Origin: Bacillus sp. ISL-51
GTDB taxonomy: Bacteria > Bacillota > Bacilli > Bacillales > Bacillaceae
DNA: 64,000 nt
Direction: 5' to 3'
NCBI RefSeq assembly: GCF_018613535.1
Contig: NZ_JAGGQB010000002.1
Span: forward strand, 62,001-126,000
The notes beneath the pieces are model-generated. The model was given only the letters and a program-made list of their open reading frames with translations, was not told the DNA's origin and ran no database searches. Below, piece after piece: positions 52,161-61,921 of this stretch. Each line of letters opens with the position of its first letter. Position 1 is the stretch's first letter. The position numbers and the translations under genes were made by a program.

Positions 52161-54050
52161 TTAATTCTCAAGCTCTTCAATCATCAGTGACAATTCGGTC
52201 CAGCGTTCCATTGCGGCTTCAAGCACTTCCGACGTTTTCGCCTGCTCCGCCATCAGTTCTTGAATCTTCCCGAAATCGCTTCCTGCTTCGGCGATTTCCG
52301 CTTCCAGACGTTCGTGCTTTTCTTCAAGTCCGGCAATCTTGTCTTCAATGCCGTCCCATTCGATCTGATCCTTGTAAGAAAGCTTTTTACGCTTTTTCTT
52401 CAGTTCTTCCTCGGGTTTTTTCTCTTCAGCGGGCTGTTTTCCCGCCGTTTTTTTCATTTTCGCTTCTTCCATATATTCACTGTACGAACCTTGGAAACGG
52501 GAAATGATGCCTTGTCCTTCAAACACGATCAGGCGATCGATGACGCGGTCAAGGAAGTAGCGGTCATGGGATACTGTAATGACGACGCCCGGGAACTGGT
52601 CGATATAATCTTCGAGCACGCTTAAAGTCTCTGTGTCCAGATCATTGGTCGGTTCATCTAAAAACAGCACATTCGGCTCCTGCATCAAAACGTTCAGCAA
52701 GTACAGACGCCGTTTTTCCCCGCCTGACAGCTTTCTGATATACGTCTGCTGCATCGGGCGCGGGAACAGAAAGCGTTCGAGCATTTGTTCCGCGGTGATG
52801 ATATCACCTTCGGCCGTTTTGACGATTTCCGCGGTTTCTTTTATATACTCAATGACTTTCATGTCACCGTTCATTTCACTATGGTCTTGGGTATAGTAGC
52901 CGATTCTTACCGTCTGCCCGATGGTGATGCTGCCGATGTCAGGTTCAATCCGCCCGGCGAGGCTGTTCAGCAAGGTTGTTTTTCCGATGCCGTTCGGCCC
53001 GATGATACCGATTCTTTCTCCCGGTATGACAAGCTCGTTAAATTGGCTGATGAGCGCTTGTCCGCTATAAGTTATCGTCACGTTTTCGGCTTCAATCACC
53101 TGTTTGCCGAGGCGGTGGGAGCCTATCGCAAAGTCGAGTGAGCCGGAAACGGCGGGCCCTTTTTGCTCCTTGAGCGCCTCCGCTCTGTCAACTCTCGCTT
53201 TTTGTTTCGTCGAGCGTGCTTTTGCGCCTCGTCTGAGCCAGGCCAGTTCACGGCGCAGCAGGTTTTGGCGCTTTGTTTCCTTTTGTTCGGCCAGCACTTC
53301 CCGCTCGGCGCGTTTTTCCAGAAATACTTCATAGTTTCCTTTATACGTATAAAGGCTCCCTCTCTCAAGCTCATATATTCTGTTCGTCACCCGGTTTAAA
53401 AAATATCTGTCGTGCGTCACGAGCATAACAGCGCCGGGATATTGGGACAGATACCCTTCCAGCCATTCAATTGTTTCATTGTCCAAATGGTTTGTCGGCT
53501 CATCCAAAATGAGCAGATCAGCAGGCTGAATGACATTTTTCGCAATAGCGACCCGCTTTTTCTGGCCTCCGGACAGCTCGCTGACATCCTTCATCAAGTC
53601 CGTGACGCCAAGCTTGGTTAAGACTGTTTTGGCTAACGTGTTTGCCTCCCACGCGTTGTTTGCATCCATCTTGCCTTGCGCATCAAGCAGATTTTTCTGG
53701 CGTTTTTCATTTTCCGGCTCTTCATTCAGCGTCTGAAGCGCTTTTTCATATTCTCTCAGCGTTCTCATGACGGCAGAATCACCTGAATAAATGTGCTCAA
53801 GCACGGTTTGTCCGGCCGGAAGCTCCGGGTCCTGATGCAAAAATTCAATATGCACGCCGCCTGATGCCGTAATGGTGCCTTCTTCGGTTGATTCGATGCC
53901 GGCAATGGCTTTCAGCAGCGTTGACTTGCCCGTTCCGTTCGGTCCGATTAAGCCGATTCTCTCATTCTCTTCAATATGAAAGGAAATATGATCAAATAAT
54001 GTCTTATCTCCGTATGTTTTATAAAGGTTTTCCGCTTTTATGATGCTCAT
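52161..54050 (-). CDS. yfmR: ABC-F translation factor YfmR (Uup type)
   Basis: A 629-residue ABC-F ATPase of the Uup group. Domain 1: GPNGTGKST (near residue 36), LSGGQKKR, LILDEPTNHLD; domain 2: GPNGIGKTT, LSGGEKRR, LFLDEPTNDLD. The linker contains the RRGAKARSTKQKARVDRAE stretch, and a C-terminal coiled coil (residues about 545-625, KKKRKKLSYKDQ...) is typical of Uup. YfmR helps ribosomes at difficult sequences, overlapping EF-P. ATG 54050 was chosen over the upstream frame start four codons earlier, from family length. Confidence 0.93.
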   Translation of the reverse strand: MSIIKAENLYKTYGDKTLFDHISFHIEENERIGLIGPNGTGKSTLLKAIAGIESTEEGTITASGGVHIEFLHQDPELPAGQTVLEHIYSGDSAVMRTLREYEKALQTLNEEPENEKRQKNLLDAQGKMDANNAWEANTLAKTVLTKLGVTDLMKDVSELSGGQKKRVAIAKNVIQPADLLILDEPTNHLDNETIEWLEGYLSQYPGAVMLVTHDRYFLNRVTNRIYELERGSLYTYKGNYEVFLEKRAEREVLAEQKETKRQNLLRRELAWLRRGAKARSTKQKARVDRAEALKEQKGPAVSGSLDFAIGSHRLGKQVIEAENVTITYSGQALISQFNELVIPGERIGIIGPNGIGKTTLLNSLAGRIEPDIGSITIGQTVRIGYYTQDHSEMNGDMKVIEYIKETAEIVKTAEGDIITAEQMLERFLFPRPMQQTYIRKLSGGEKRRLYLLNVLMQEPNVLFLDEPTNDLDTETLSVLEDYIDQFPGVVITVSHDRYFLDRVIDRLIVFEGQGIISRFQGSYSEYMEEAKMKKTAGKQPAEEKKPEEELKKKRKKLSYKDQIEWDGIEDKIAGLEEKHERLEAEIAEAGSDFGKIQELMAEQAKTSEVLEAAMERWTELSLMIEELEN

Positions 54051-54092
54051 GGTTCCTATCAATCCTCACGTAAGTTCATGTGTTCATTTTAA

Positions 54093-54212
54093 ATCAGGCG
54101 CTGGAATAAAACTAGTAAAAGGACAGACAAATTTCTTGAAGAGGATGATTTTGCCCGAAGAATGTTTGCGCGTCTCCTTCTATACACCAGAGGGGAAGAG
54201 GTGATGACATGA
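54093..54212 (+). pseudogene. Coding fragment ahead of the glycosyltransferase stub
   Basis: An open stretch ending at TGA 54210-54212 reads KFLEEDDFARRMFARLLLYT then RGEEVMT. It has no start with ribosome site. Its stop overlaps the start of the next stub as ATGA, so these were once translationally coupled genes. Not recognised. Confidence 0.4.
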
Positions 54213-54274
54213 TCAGCATCAGTTTGTGCGTAATCGTGAAAAACGAAGGAAGTGCTGGCAGGCTGAAGTATTGA
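54209..54274 (+). pseudogene. N-terminal stub of a family 2 glycosyltransferase
   Basis: ATG 54209 behind AAGAGGTG encodes MISISLCVIVKNEGSAGRLK and then stops. The first 13 residues are the classic opening of SPBc2/TPR-type family 2 glycosyltransferases (S-LCMIVKNE); the rest of that gene is deleted. Confidence 0.6.
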
Positions 54275-54299
54275 TGATATAAAGGAGCGGCATATATAA

Positions 54300-54802
<503 letters not shown>

Positions 54803-54825
54803 CTTTTTTTGAAAGGCGGATGATG

Positions 54826-55448
54826 ATGTATATTCCAAAATATTTTAAGGTCACAAATGCTGATGAAATTTGGGATTTTGTTCAAAAAAACTCTTTTGGC
54901 ACAATCATCACAACAGAACAAAGGAAACCGATTGCCACTCATTTGCCTTTGGGGTTAAATAAAAAAGGTGATGATTACTATATTACTGGGCATTTGGCTT
55001 ATGGAAATCCCCAGTGGAGAACATTTGAAACTTGCGAAGATGTGCTTGTTATGTTTCAGGGGCCACACGCTTACATCTCTTCTTCTTGGTATGGGCATGA
55101 AGAAGTTCCGACATGGAATTATCAAGCCGTCCATGTATATGGCAAAGCAAGCATTTTAGAGAAAGATGAATTAATAGAGGAATTAACAACAATGATGGAA
55201 AAATATGAAAAACACCGAGAAAATCCAATTTTATGGGATGAACTTTCTCCTCAACTCCTAGAAAACCAACTGAAAGGTATTGTTGGGTTTAAGATTAAGG
55301 TGGGAGAAATTCAGGCTGCATATAAAGTAAGCCAGAACCGAAATGAAACGGATATATGAACATCATTGACCAATTACAAAATGAAGGAAATCCAAATTCG
55401 AAACAAATGGCAGAACTGATGGAAAAGAGATTTAAAAAAGAAATATAA
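54826..55448 (+). pseudogene. paiB: PaiB-like protein with C-terminal frameshift
   Basis: A PaiB-family FMN-binding-fold protein. ATG 54826 follows AAAGGCGG, and 178 residues match PaiB (MYIPKYFKVTNADEIWDFVQ... QAAYKVSQNRNETD). One missing T at about 55355 changes TAT-ATG to ATA-TGA and stops translation. The lost tail is still readable in the next frame (MNIIDQLQNEGNPNSKQMAE... to TAA 55446-55448). The truncated product could be stable, so it may be partly functional; with paiA broken upstream, decay of the pair is more likely. Confidence 0.78.
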
Positions 55449-55540
55449 GGCCGCTTTTATTAACTTCTCAGGTACAAGGATGAAAGAACGGAGCTGTCAT
55501 ATTGGCAGTTTCTCTTCAGATGTTGAAGAAGAAATTTTAA
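55449..55540. other. Short region after paiB
   Basis: No gene and no clear signal seen between the paiB remnant and the yfmS terminator. Confidence 0.4.
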
Positions 55541-55542
55541 AA

Positions 55543-55590
55543 AAAGCCTGTATCACTGATTACTTGGTAATCGGCGAATACAGGCTTTAT
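55543..55590 (-). terminator. Terminator of yfmT-yfmS
   Basis: AAAGCCTGTAT / ATACAGGCTTT outer stem, with an inner ATTAC / GTAAT stem, and TTTTTTT on the minus strand. Confidence 0.8.
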
Positions 55591-55626
55591 CTATCGATAT
55601 TTTTAACCAGAAGCTCCCCTGATTTT

Positions 55627-56481
55627 TTATGATTCTCCCAGCACGTTTTCGGCCATCTTCGCTAAATGCTGCGCGCTTCCCGAAATTTCCTGCATTGTCG
55701 CTGAAATTTGTTCAACTGCCGCTGCTTGGCCGTCTGTGTTCTGGTTGATGGATTCAATGGAATCCTCAAGCCCTTTCAGCAGGCTGTGTATTTTTTTCGT
55801 AATTTGATCAATCTGGCCGACATTGTCCTTTGAATGAGTGGCAAGCTTGCGGATTTCGTCCGCTACGACGGAAAAGCCCTTCCCTGACTCCCCGGCTCTG
55901 GCCGCTTCAATGGCCGCGTTTAAGCCGAGCAGATTGCTTTGATCTGATATGCCTTTGACGGTAACGGAAATGTCGGCGATTTCTCCGGCGCTCTCACTGA
56001 CCTGTTTCGCTTGGGTAGAAATGCCTGACATCTGTGCTGAGAAACCGTTAATGGATTCAGAAATATCTGCTACGGCAGAAGCCGTCTGCTCAACGACTGC
56101 AGACAGACTTTCGGCCACATCATGCAGCTTCGCCGACTTTTCAAGGCTTGTGCCGAGACCGACGCCCCCGATGACTCTTCCGTTTTCATCATGAAGCGGA
56201 ATCGCTCTGGCAATGAGCGGAAATCCGAACAGCTCTTTTGGAACCATGCTTGTTTTTTTCTGATTCGTGCGGATGGCGTCTGTAATGATATCCCCTTTTT
56301 GCAGCGGGTCACCCGGCTTTACATTCAGGGAAAACGTCTTAGCCGGAATATTCACGATTAATTTTTCTGTATCATAAATGCCGATGGTGATATCATCCTG
56401 GATCAGGCTGTTTAAATAAGGTGCGACTTTGATAAAAGCGTCGAGCAGCCCATGTGTGTCTTGCTCCGTCTTTATACTCAT
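55627..56481 (-). CDS. yfmS: Soluble chemoreceptor YfmS
   Basis: A 284-residue cytoplasmic methyl-accepting-type receptor with no membrane segment. Residues 1-120 form a sensor domain; the rest is a short coiled-coil signalling domain whose tip reads ISDQSNLLGLNAAIEAARAGESGKGFSVVADEIRKLA, here noted only by its key residues (LNAAIEAARAGE). Methylation helices are reduced. In B. subtilis YfmS signals to CheA without a transmembrane anchor. ATG 56481 lies eight bases after AAGGAG. Follows yfmT in one operon. Confidence 0.9.
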   Translation of the reverse strand: MSIKTEQDTHGLLDAFIKVAPYLNSLIQDDITIGIYDTEKLIVNIPAKTFSLNVKPGDPLQKGDIITDAIRTNQKKTSMVPKELFGFPLIARAIPLHDENGRVIGGVGLGTSLEKSAKLHDVAESLSAVVEQTASAVADISESINGFSAQMSGISTQAKQVSESAGEIADISVTVKGISDQSNLLGLNAAIEAARAGESGKGFSVVADEIRKLATHSKDNVGQIDQITKKIHSLLKGLEDSIESINQNTDGQAAAVEQISATMQEISGSAQHLAKMAENVLGES

Positions 56482-56496
56482 CTCTTTCACTCCTTC

Positions 56497-57954
56497 TTAA
56501 TATGGAAATTGCCGTTTTTCGTGCTGAACGGAAATCCATTTCAATGTTGTAAATTCCTCAAGGCTCCACTCGCCGTTCAGCCTGCCGAGGCCTGATTGCT
56601 TTTCACCCCCGAACGCCACGTTCGGTTCATCATTAATGGTCGTATCATTGACATGAATCATGCCTGTTTCGATCCGCTTCGCAAATTCAACGCCGCGCTC
56701 AATATTTGCCGTATGCACCGCTCCGCTTAAACCGAACGGCGTAGCATTTGCAATGTCTGCCGCTTCGTCTTCTGTATCAAACGGCATAATGCAAACGGCC
56801 GGACCGAATAATTCTTCCTTCGCGATGCTCATGTCCGGTTTCACGTCTTTTAAGATTACAGGCTCAGCGACCGTTCCTTTAAATTCACCGAGAAGCACGG
56901 GAACGGCTCCCTCTTCAATGGCTTTTTCTACAGACCGTTTCAAGCCCTCCGTCTGTCTCGTGTTAATCAAAGGCCCGATAACCGTATCAGGGTCCATCGG
57001 ATCTCCGACCTTCAGAGAAGATACCTTCGCTTCATAAAGTTCTGTAAATTTGTCATACAAAGACGTATGAACCAGCACACGGTTTGCTGACATACAAATT
57101 TGCCCTTGATGCGTAAACCGGCTGAACACCGCCGCATTGACCGCATATTCAATATCGGCATCCTCAAGCACGATCAGCGCGCTGTTTCCGCCAAGCTCCA
57201 AGAGCGGTTTTTTAAAGTGCTTGACCGCAAGCTGCCCGATATAGCTGCCCACACCCGTTGAGCCTGTAAATGAGATGATGCGCGGCACCGGATGTTCGAC
57301 AAAGCTGTCGCCGATCTCCGTGATATCAGTAACGATGACGTTCAGCAGTCCGTCCGGAATTCCGGCCGCTTCAAAAATTTTCGCAATGAGCGTGCCGCCG
57401 CAGATCGGCGTTTCCTCATGCGGCTTCAAAACGACGCCGTTCCCCGCTCCGAGCGCCGGCGCGACCGATTTCACGGAGAGGAAAAACGGGAAATTAAACG
57501 GGCTGATCACCCCGACAACTCCGGCCGGAATTCGGTACAGCCTGTTTTCTTTGCCGTCAATCGTCGACGGCAGGATCTTCCCTTCCATCCGAACAGGAAA
57601 GGAAGCCGCTTCTTTTATCATATTTTTGACAAGTCCGATTTCAAACTCAGCCTTCAGCCTTGTTCCGCCAAGCTCCTCCATCATTAAGTAAATGATGGCT
57701 TCTTCATGCTCCTCGATGAAAGATACGGCCTTTTCCATAATAGAGCGCTTTTTGAAGGGGTTCACTTTGTCCCATTCTTTTTTCGCAAGAGCCGCGGCGC
57801 GATACGCAGCATCTACATCGTCAGGCGTCGCTTTTCGGAATGAGGTTATCACTTTTTGAGTATAAGGATTTCTGTTTTCCAATACGTTCCGGCTGCCGCC
57901 TTCCCTCCATTTGCCGCCGATAAACTGCTGATTTAATTCTTCATATTGAAACAT
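56497..57954 (-). CDS. yfmT: Aromatic aldehyde (vanillin) dehydrogenase YfmT
   Basis: A 485-residue aldehyde dehydrogenase. NAD-binding FTGSTGVGSYIG (near residue 228), the base LELGGNSALIV (Glu near 250) and the nucleophile THQGQICMSANR (Cys near 286) are all present. B. subtilis YfmT oxidises vanillin and related benzaldehydes. ATG 57954 follows AAAGGGAG. First gene of yfmT-yfmS: a catabolic enzyme with a receptor, suggesting sensing of the same aromatic compounds (inference). Confidence 0.9.
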   Translation of the reverse strand: MFQYEELNQQFIGGKWREGGSRNVLENRNPYTQKVITSFRKATPDDVDAAYRAAALAKKEWDKVNPFKKRSIMEKAVSFIEEHEEAIIYLMMEELGGTRLKAEFEIGLVKNMIKEAASFPVRMEGKILPSTIDGKENRLYRIPAGVVGVISPFNFPFFLSVKSVAPALGAGNGVVLKPHEETPICGGTLIAKIFEAAGIPDGLLNVIVTDITEIGDSFVEHPVPRIISFTGSTGVGSYIGQLAVKHFKKPLLELGGNSALIVLEDADIEYAVNAAVFSRFTHQGQICMSANRVLVHTSLYDKFTELYEAKVSSLKVGDPMDPDTVIGPLINTRQTEGLKRSVEKAIEEGAVPVLLGEFKGTVAEPVILKDVKPDMSIAKEELFGPAVCIMPFDTEDEAADIANATPFGLSGAVHTANIERGVEFAKRIETGMIHVNDTTINDEPNVAFGGEKQSGLGRLNGEWSLEEFTTLKWISVQHEKRQFPY

Positions 57955-58066
57955 ATAAACATCTCCCTTTAATCGAAACTTGGAAAAATTGTGGATGAGT
58001 CATTTTTTGTATCGGTTTTAACGTGAGAAAATTGAACTATTTCAGAATAAAAATACGAATTCTGCC

Positions 58067-58161
58067 ATACACTGACGCTTTTGAGCTTTTTCCTTTTAAA
58101 GTGGAAAATTCTTTAATTGACTGTACGAAAGTTCGACAATATAATACAAACGTCAGTGTAT
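58067..58161. repeat. Inverted repeat flanking the yfnA promoter
   Basis: ATACACTGACG (58067-58077) and CGTCAGTGTAT (58151-58161), perfect 11-bp arms 73 bp apart. The right arm lies at about +1 to +10 relative to the promoter; a looping repressor would fit. Confidence 0.7.
58117..58145 (+). promoter_or_regulatory. Sigma-A promoter of yfnA
   Basis: TTGACT (58117-58122), 17-bp spacer, TATAAT (58140-58145): nearly consensus. The spacer contains CGAA-AG-TTCG, a small palindrome. Confidence 0.8.
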
Positions 58162-58201
58162 ATAATGATTAGAATATTATGAATTTTCCAGGAGGAACAA
58201 T

Positions 58202-59587
58202 ATGTCTTCACTTTTTCGAAAAAAGCCGCTGGCAGATCTAAAGGCCCAGAGCAAACAGACCAGTCTTTCCCGCTCGTTAAGCGCTTTTGACTTAGTCTTA
58301 CTCGGAATCGGCTGTGTCGTCGGCACGGGGATTTTTGTTATCACCGGAACCGTTGCCGCCACTGGCGCCGGCCCGGCTTTAATTCTGTCGTTTGTTCTCG
58401 CGGGAATTGCCTGCGCGCTTGCAGCTTTTTGTTACGCAGAATTTTCTTCATCCATACCGATCTCGGGAAGCGTGTATACATATTCGTATGTGACGCTTGG
58501 AGAATTTCTCGCGTTTTTGATCGGCTGGGATTTAATGCTTGAATATGTCATTGCTCTCGCTGCAGTTGCGACTGGCTGGTCCTCTTATTTTCAGTCGCTT
58601 CTTGCCGGTTTCGGGCTGCATCTCCCGCCGGCGTTAATTGCCGCTCCGGGAAGCAAAACGGGCGCGGTCTTTAATCTTCCGGCCGCCTTGATTATTTTGG
58701 CCATTACCGCTATCGTCTCAAGGGGCGTGAAAGAAAGCACACGTTTTAACAACGTAATCGTTTTAATGAAAATCGCAATCATTCTGCTGTTTATTGTCGT
58801 CGGTTTCGGTTATGTAAAGCCGGAAAACTGGTCGCCGTTTATGCCGTTTGGGATGAAAGGCGTCATCGCCAGCGCCGCAACCGTTTTCTTCGCCTATCTG
58901 GGATTTGACGCCGTTTCAAACGCATCGGAGGAAGTCAAAAACCCGCAGAAATCCATGCCTGTCGGAATTATCGGCGCGCTTCTTATCTGCACCGTTCTCT
59001 ACATTACGGTATCGCTTGTTCTGACGGGGATGCTTCCTTATACAAAACTGAATGTCGGAGATCCCGTGTCATTTGCGCTGCAATTTGTCGGTCAGAACAA
59101 AGTAGCCGGCATCATTTCAGTCGGCGCCATTATCGGGATTACAACGGTCATGCTCGCGCTTCTTTATGCTCAGGTGCGGCTGACGTTCGCCATGAGCAGG
59201 GATGGTCTTTTGCCCGGCATGTTTTCAAAAGTGCACCCGCGGTTTAAAACGCCGTTTCAAAACACGTGGCTCACGGGGATTATCGCAGCAGGAATTGCAG
59301 GCTTTATCGATCTCGGAACATTGGCTCATCTTGTCAATATGGGAACATTGGCGGCATTTACCGTCATTGCGCTCGCCGTCATCGTATTGCGAAAGAAACA
59401 CCCGGAGATCAAGTCATTTTTCCGTGTTCCTTTCGTACCTGTCGTGCCGATCATCAGCGCATGTCTGTGCCTCTACCTCGCATACAGCCTGCCCGGCGTC
59501 ACTTGGCTGGCATTTGTCATCTGGATTGCCGCCGGCATGATCATCTATATGGTCTATTCGAAAAAACACAGCTTATTAAATAAATAA
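58202..59587 (+). CDS. yfnA: Amino acid permease YfnA (APC family)
   Basis: A 461-residue APC-superfamily cationic-amino-acid-transporter-like protein with 12 membrane segments. The helix-1 motif GIGCVVGTGIFVITG (near residue 36-50) and helix-6 FFAYLGFDAVSNASEE (near residue 236) are the substrate-site unwound helices. It imports branched or small neutral amino acids in relatives; the substrate is not shown by sequence. ATG 58202 follows AGGAGG. Strong promoter with flanking inverted repeat. Confidence 0.9.
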   Translation: MSSLFRKKPLADLKAQSKQTSLSRSLSAFDLVLLGIGCVVGTGIFVITGTVAATGAGPALILSFVLAGIACALAAFCYAEFSSSIPISGSVYTYSYVTLGEFLAFLIGWDLMLEYVIALAAVATGWSSYFQSLLAGFGLHLPPALIAAPGSKTGAVFNLPAALIILAITAIVSRGVKESTRFNNVIVLMKIAIILLFIVVGFGYVKPENWSPFMPFGMKGVIASAATVFFAYLGFDAVSNASEEVKNPQKSMPVGIIGALLICTVLYITVSLVLTGMLPYTKLNVGDPVSFALQFVGQNKVAGIISVGAIIGITTVMLALLYAQVRLTFAMSRDGLLPGMFSKVHPRFKTPFQNTWLTGIIAAGIAGFIDLGTLAHLVNMGTLAAFTVIALAVIVLRKKHPEIKSFFRVPFVPVVPIISACLCLYLAYSLPGVTWLAFVIWIAAGMIIYMVYSKKHSLLNK

Positions 59588-59589
59588 AA

Positions 59590-59631
59590 AAGAGGCTCTT
59601 CCTTCGGATAAAAGAAAGAAGAGCCTTTTTT
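59590..59631 (+). terminator. Terminator of yfnA
   Basis: AGGCTCTTC / GAAGAGCCT stem extended by TTC/GAA, then TTTTTT. Confidence 0.88.
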
Positions 59632-59700
59632 GCTCTTGATAATTCCTTCACCTTATGAATAATATGGTGTATGTTTCGCTTACATATAAGAAGGAGGAGA

Positions 59701-60936
59701 ATGATTTTGGCAATTGCCGCCCCACTGAAAGAAAAGCCTGTTCAACGGCCCGAAACGACCGTATATTCCATCCTATTCATTATCGGAATCTGCCATTTGC
59801 TTAATGATTCGCTGCAAGCGGTGATTCCTGCGATGTTTCCTATTTTAGAACGGTCGATGAGCCTTACATTCACGCAGCTCGGGATTATCGCCTTCACATT
59901 AAATATGGTGTCTTCCGTCATGCAGCCCGTCATTGGCTGGTACACAGATAAACGCCCGATGCCGTATGCTTTGCCGCTCGGCCTCACCTCGAGCATGCTC
60001 GGCGTATTAGGTCTCGCGTTTGCCCCGTCTTTTCTGACGATTTTATGCTGTGTTTTCTTTATCGGCTTGGGCTCCGCAGTCTTTCATCCGGAAGGCTCAC
60101 GCGTCGCTTATATGGCCGCCGGCACCAAACGGGGCTTAGCCCAATCGATTTATCAGGTCGGCGGAAATACCGGCCAGGCGATGGCGCCGTTAATTACCGC
60201 GCTGATTCTCGTCCCGCTCGGACAATTCGGCTCTATCTGGTTTACCCTTGTTGCCGCAATCGCCGTGCTGTTTTTGATTTATATCGCCAAATGGTACAGA
60301 GAACGGCTTCTTCACCTGCGCGCTTCGAGTAAAAAAACGCATGCCGCCGCCCAGCAAACGATGATTACAAAGCCGATTATTGCCGCACTTATTATGATCA
60401 TTTTTTTAATTTTCGCACGCTCTTGGTATGTCAGCGCAATCGGTAATTTCTATACGTTTTACGCGATGAATGCTTATCATGTAAGTATTCAGCAGGCGCA
60501 AAGCTATATTTTCGTGTTTTTATTTTTCGGCGCTGTCGGCACATTTCTCGGCGGGCCGCTTGCAGACCGTTTCGGGAAGCGGAACGTGATCATCTGCTCA
60601 TTGACGGCATCGGCGCCGCTGACGATTTTTCTCCCGTTTGCGGGTCCTGCTATCGCCTATGCCGTGCTGGCCCTGATCGGTGTCGTCCTGATGTCCAGCT
60701 TTTCCGTGACGGTTGTATACGCGCAGGAGCTTGTTCCGGGTAAAATCGGCACAATGTCAGGACTGACGGTCGGGCTCGCCTTCGGAATGGGCGCGATCGG
60801 CGCTGTCGCTCTCGGCGCCCTCATTGACACGGCCGGATTGACGCCGACAATGACCGCCGTCGCCTTTTTGCCCCTTTTAGGGCTTCTCGCTTTTATGCTT
60901 CCGAGTGATAAGACGTTAAAAGAATGGCATTCATAA
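59701..60936 (+). CDS. yfnC: MFS exporter YfnC (fosmidomycin-resistance type)
   Basis: A 411-residue MFS protein similar to Fsr. N-terminal ICHLLNDSLQAVIPAMFPIL (helix 1), HPEGSRVAYMAAG (near residue 137) and ADRFGKRN (loop 8-9) are Fsr-type features. It probably exports toxic phosphonates or other small drugs. Start ambiguous: ATG 59701 is three bases from GGAGG, while TTG 59707 is nine bases away and may be the real one (409 residues). Monocistronic. Confidence 0.85.
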   Translation: MILAIAAPLKEKPVQRPETTVYSILFIIGICHLLNDSLQAVIPAMFPILERSMSLTFTQLGIIAFTLNMVSSVMQPVIGWYTDKRPMPYALPLGLTSSMLGVLGLAFAPSFLTILCCVFFIGLGSAVFHPEGSRVAYMAAGTKRGLAQSIYQVGGNTGQAMAPLITALILVPLGQFGSIWFTLVAAIAVLFLIYIAKWYRERLLHLRASSKKTHAAAQQTMITKPIIAALIMIIFLIFARSWYVSAIGNFYTFYAMNAYHVSIQQAQSYIFVFLFFGAVGTFLGGPLADRFGKRNVIICSLTASAPLTIFLPFAGPAIAYAVLALIGVVLMSSFSVTVVYAQELVPGKIGTMSGLTVGLAFGMGAIGAVALGALIDTAGLTPTMTAVAFLPLLGLLAFMLPSDKTLKEWHS

Positions 60937-60937
60937 A

Positions 60938-60972
60938 AAGAATCCTCCTGTCCATTGGCAGGAGGATTTATG
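60938..60972. terminator. Bidirectional terminator between yfnC and yfnD
   Basis: AATCCTCCTG / CAGGAGGATT, 10-bp stem with an 8-nt loop. Confidence 0.85.
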
Positions 60973-61909
60973 TTTGAATCGTATAAAAATGAGTGTCAGG
61001 CACCGCATACTTCGGAATAAACCCATCCCTGAAATCGGGAAACGCCTGCTGAATTTCATCAATCCATTTTTTCAGATTGGCGATATACGGCATATAAATG
61101 ATGTCAACAGTTGCCTGGTCATCAATGTAATAGTACCAGCATAGGTTAAATTCGTTCTCCGTGACGAGGGTAAAGCCGGAGAAGTGATAAAAAATCAGCG
61201 GAGTGTCATCCACATAAACAGCCCCGTCACGCAGGCTGACCTCATATCGTTCAATATTCCACAGCGCCGTATTGGCGCCGATCGAATTCACGACATGGAC
61301 GTGTTCAAACTGCGCAGGCCACTTTTCAACATATCTTTGATCACCGTATGTCTTTTTTTCTTCATTCATCTCCACCGTACAATAAGAGATGCAATCCTGC
61401 CTCCACTGCCATACCGCCCTGTACGCTTCCTCTGTATTCCGCGCGCCGACAAAACCGGTGTTGTACCGACCCGTCCGCTTGTAATAAGGCATAAACCGTT
61501 CAGAATTGCGGTGGTCTGTCAGAAACAGCGACGCATCCGGCTTTTCTCTAAACAAGCTTTCCAAGTCAGAAAAGAAAAAGAGATCGGTATCCATATGGGC
61601 AAAATATTCAGCTTCGTCATACTCGGACATGACATGGAACAAAAACGCCGGTTTGAGCGTCCAGCAATATTCATGAAACGTTCGGCTGCTTTTTGCCTCA
61701 AGCAGCTCCGGGTCCTCCATTTCATGGAGCTGTACAAATGTCACATGCTCCCACGGCACCTGCTGAAGCAGCTCAAACGCTTTCTGATCGACGCACAGCA
61801 CATACAGATGAAAATCGCGGCAATGCTCATGGAGAGAATGAATCATCGGCATCAATTTAAAGATATGTGTCCTCGAAACAATAGTTGAAAAATGATATTT
61901 ACTCACCAT
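60968..61909 (-). CDS. yfnD: Glycosyltransferase YfnD (spore crust)
   Basis: A 313-residue GT-A-fold glycosyltransferase with the metal motif HMDTDLFFF (near residue 107) and the acceptor-side YNTGFVGAR and IFYHFSGF. It belongs to the yfnHGFED cluster, expressed in the mother cell in B. subtilis and needed for crust polysaccharide. ATG 61909 is twelve bases from the yfnE stop; no ribosome site stronger than GGATGTGG is seen. Paralogous to yfnF (shared motifs). Confidence 0.88.
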   Translation of the reverse strand: MVSKYHFSTIVSRTHIFKLMPMIHSLHEHCRDFHLYVLCVDQKAFELLQQVPWEHVTFVQLHEMEDPELLEAKSSRTFHEYCWTLKPAFLFHVMSEYDEAEYFAHMDTDLFFFSDLESLFREKPDASLFLTDHRNSERFMPYYKRTGRYNTGFVGARNTEEAYRAVWQWRQDCISYCTVEMNEEKKTYGDQRYVEKWPAQFEHVHVVNSIGANTALWNIERYEVSLRDGAVYVDDTPLIFYHFSGFTLVTENEFNLCWYYYIDDQATVDIIYMPYIANLKKWIDEIQQAFPDFRDGFIPKYAVPDTHFYTIQT

Positions 61910-61921
61910 ACCACATCCAAT

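Larger units (their letters stand above)
57955..58201. other. Divergent control region yfmT / yfnA
   Basis: 247 bp. Holds the yfnA promoter (58117-58145), a second TATAAT at 58160-58165, and an 11-bp inverted repeat whose arms (58067-58077 and 58151-58161) flank the promoter. No distinct yfmT promoter could be assigned. Confidence 0.6.
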
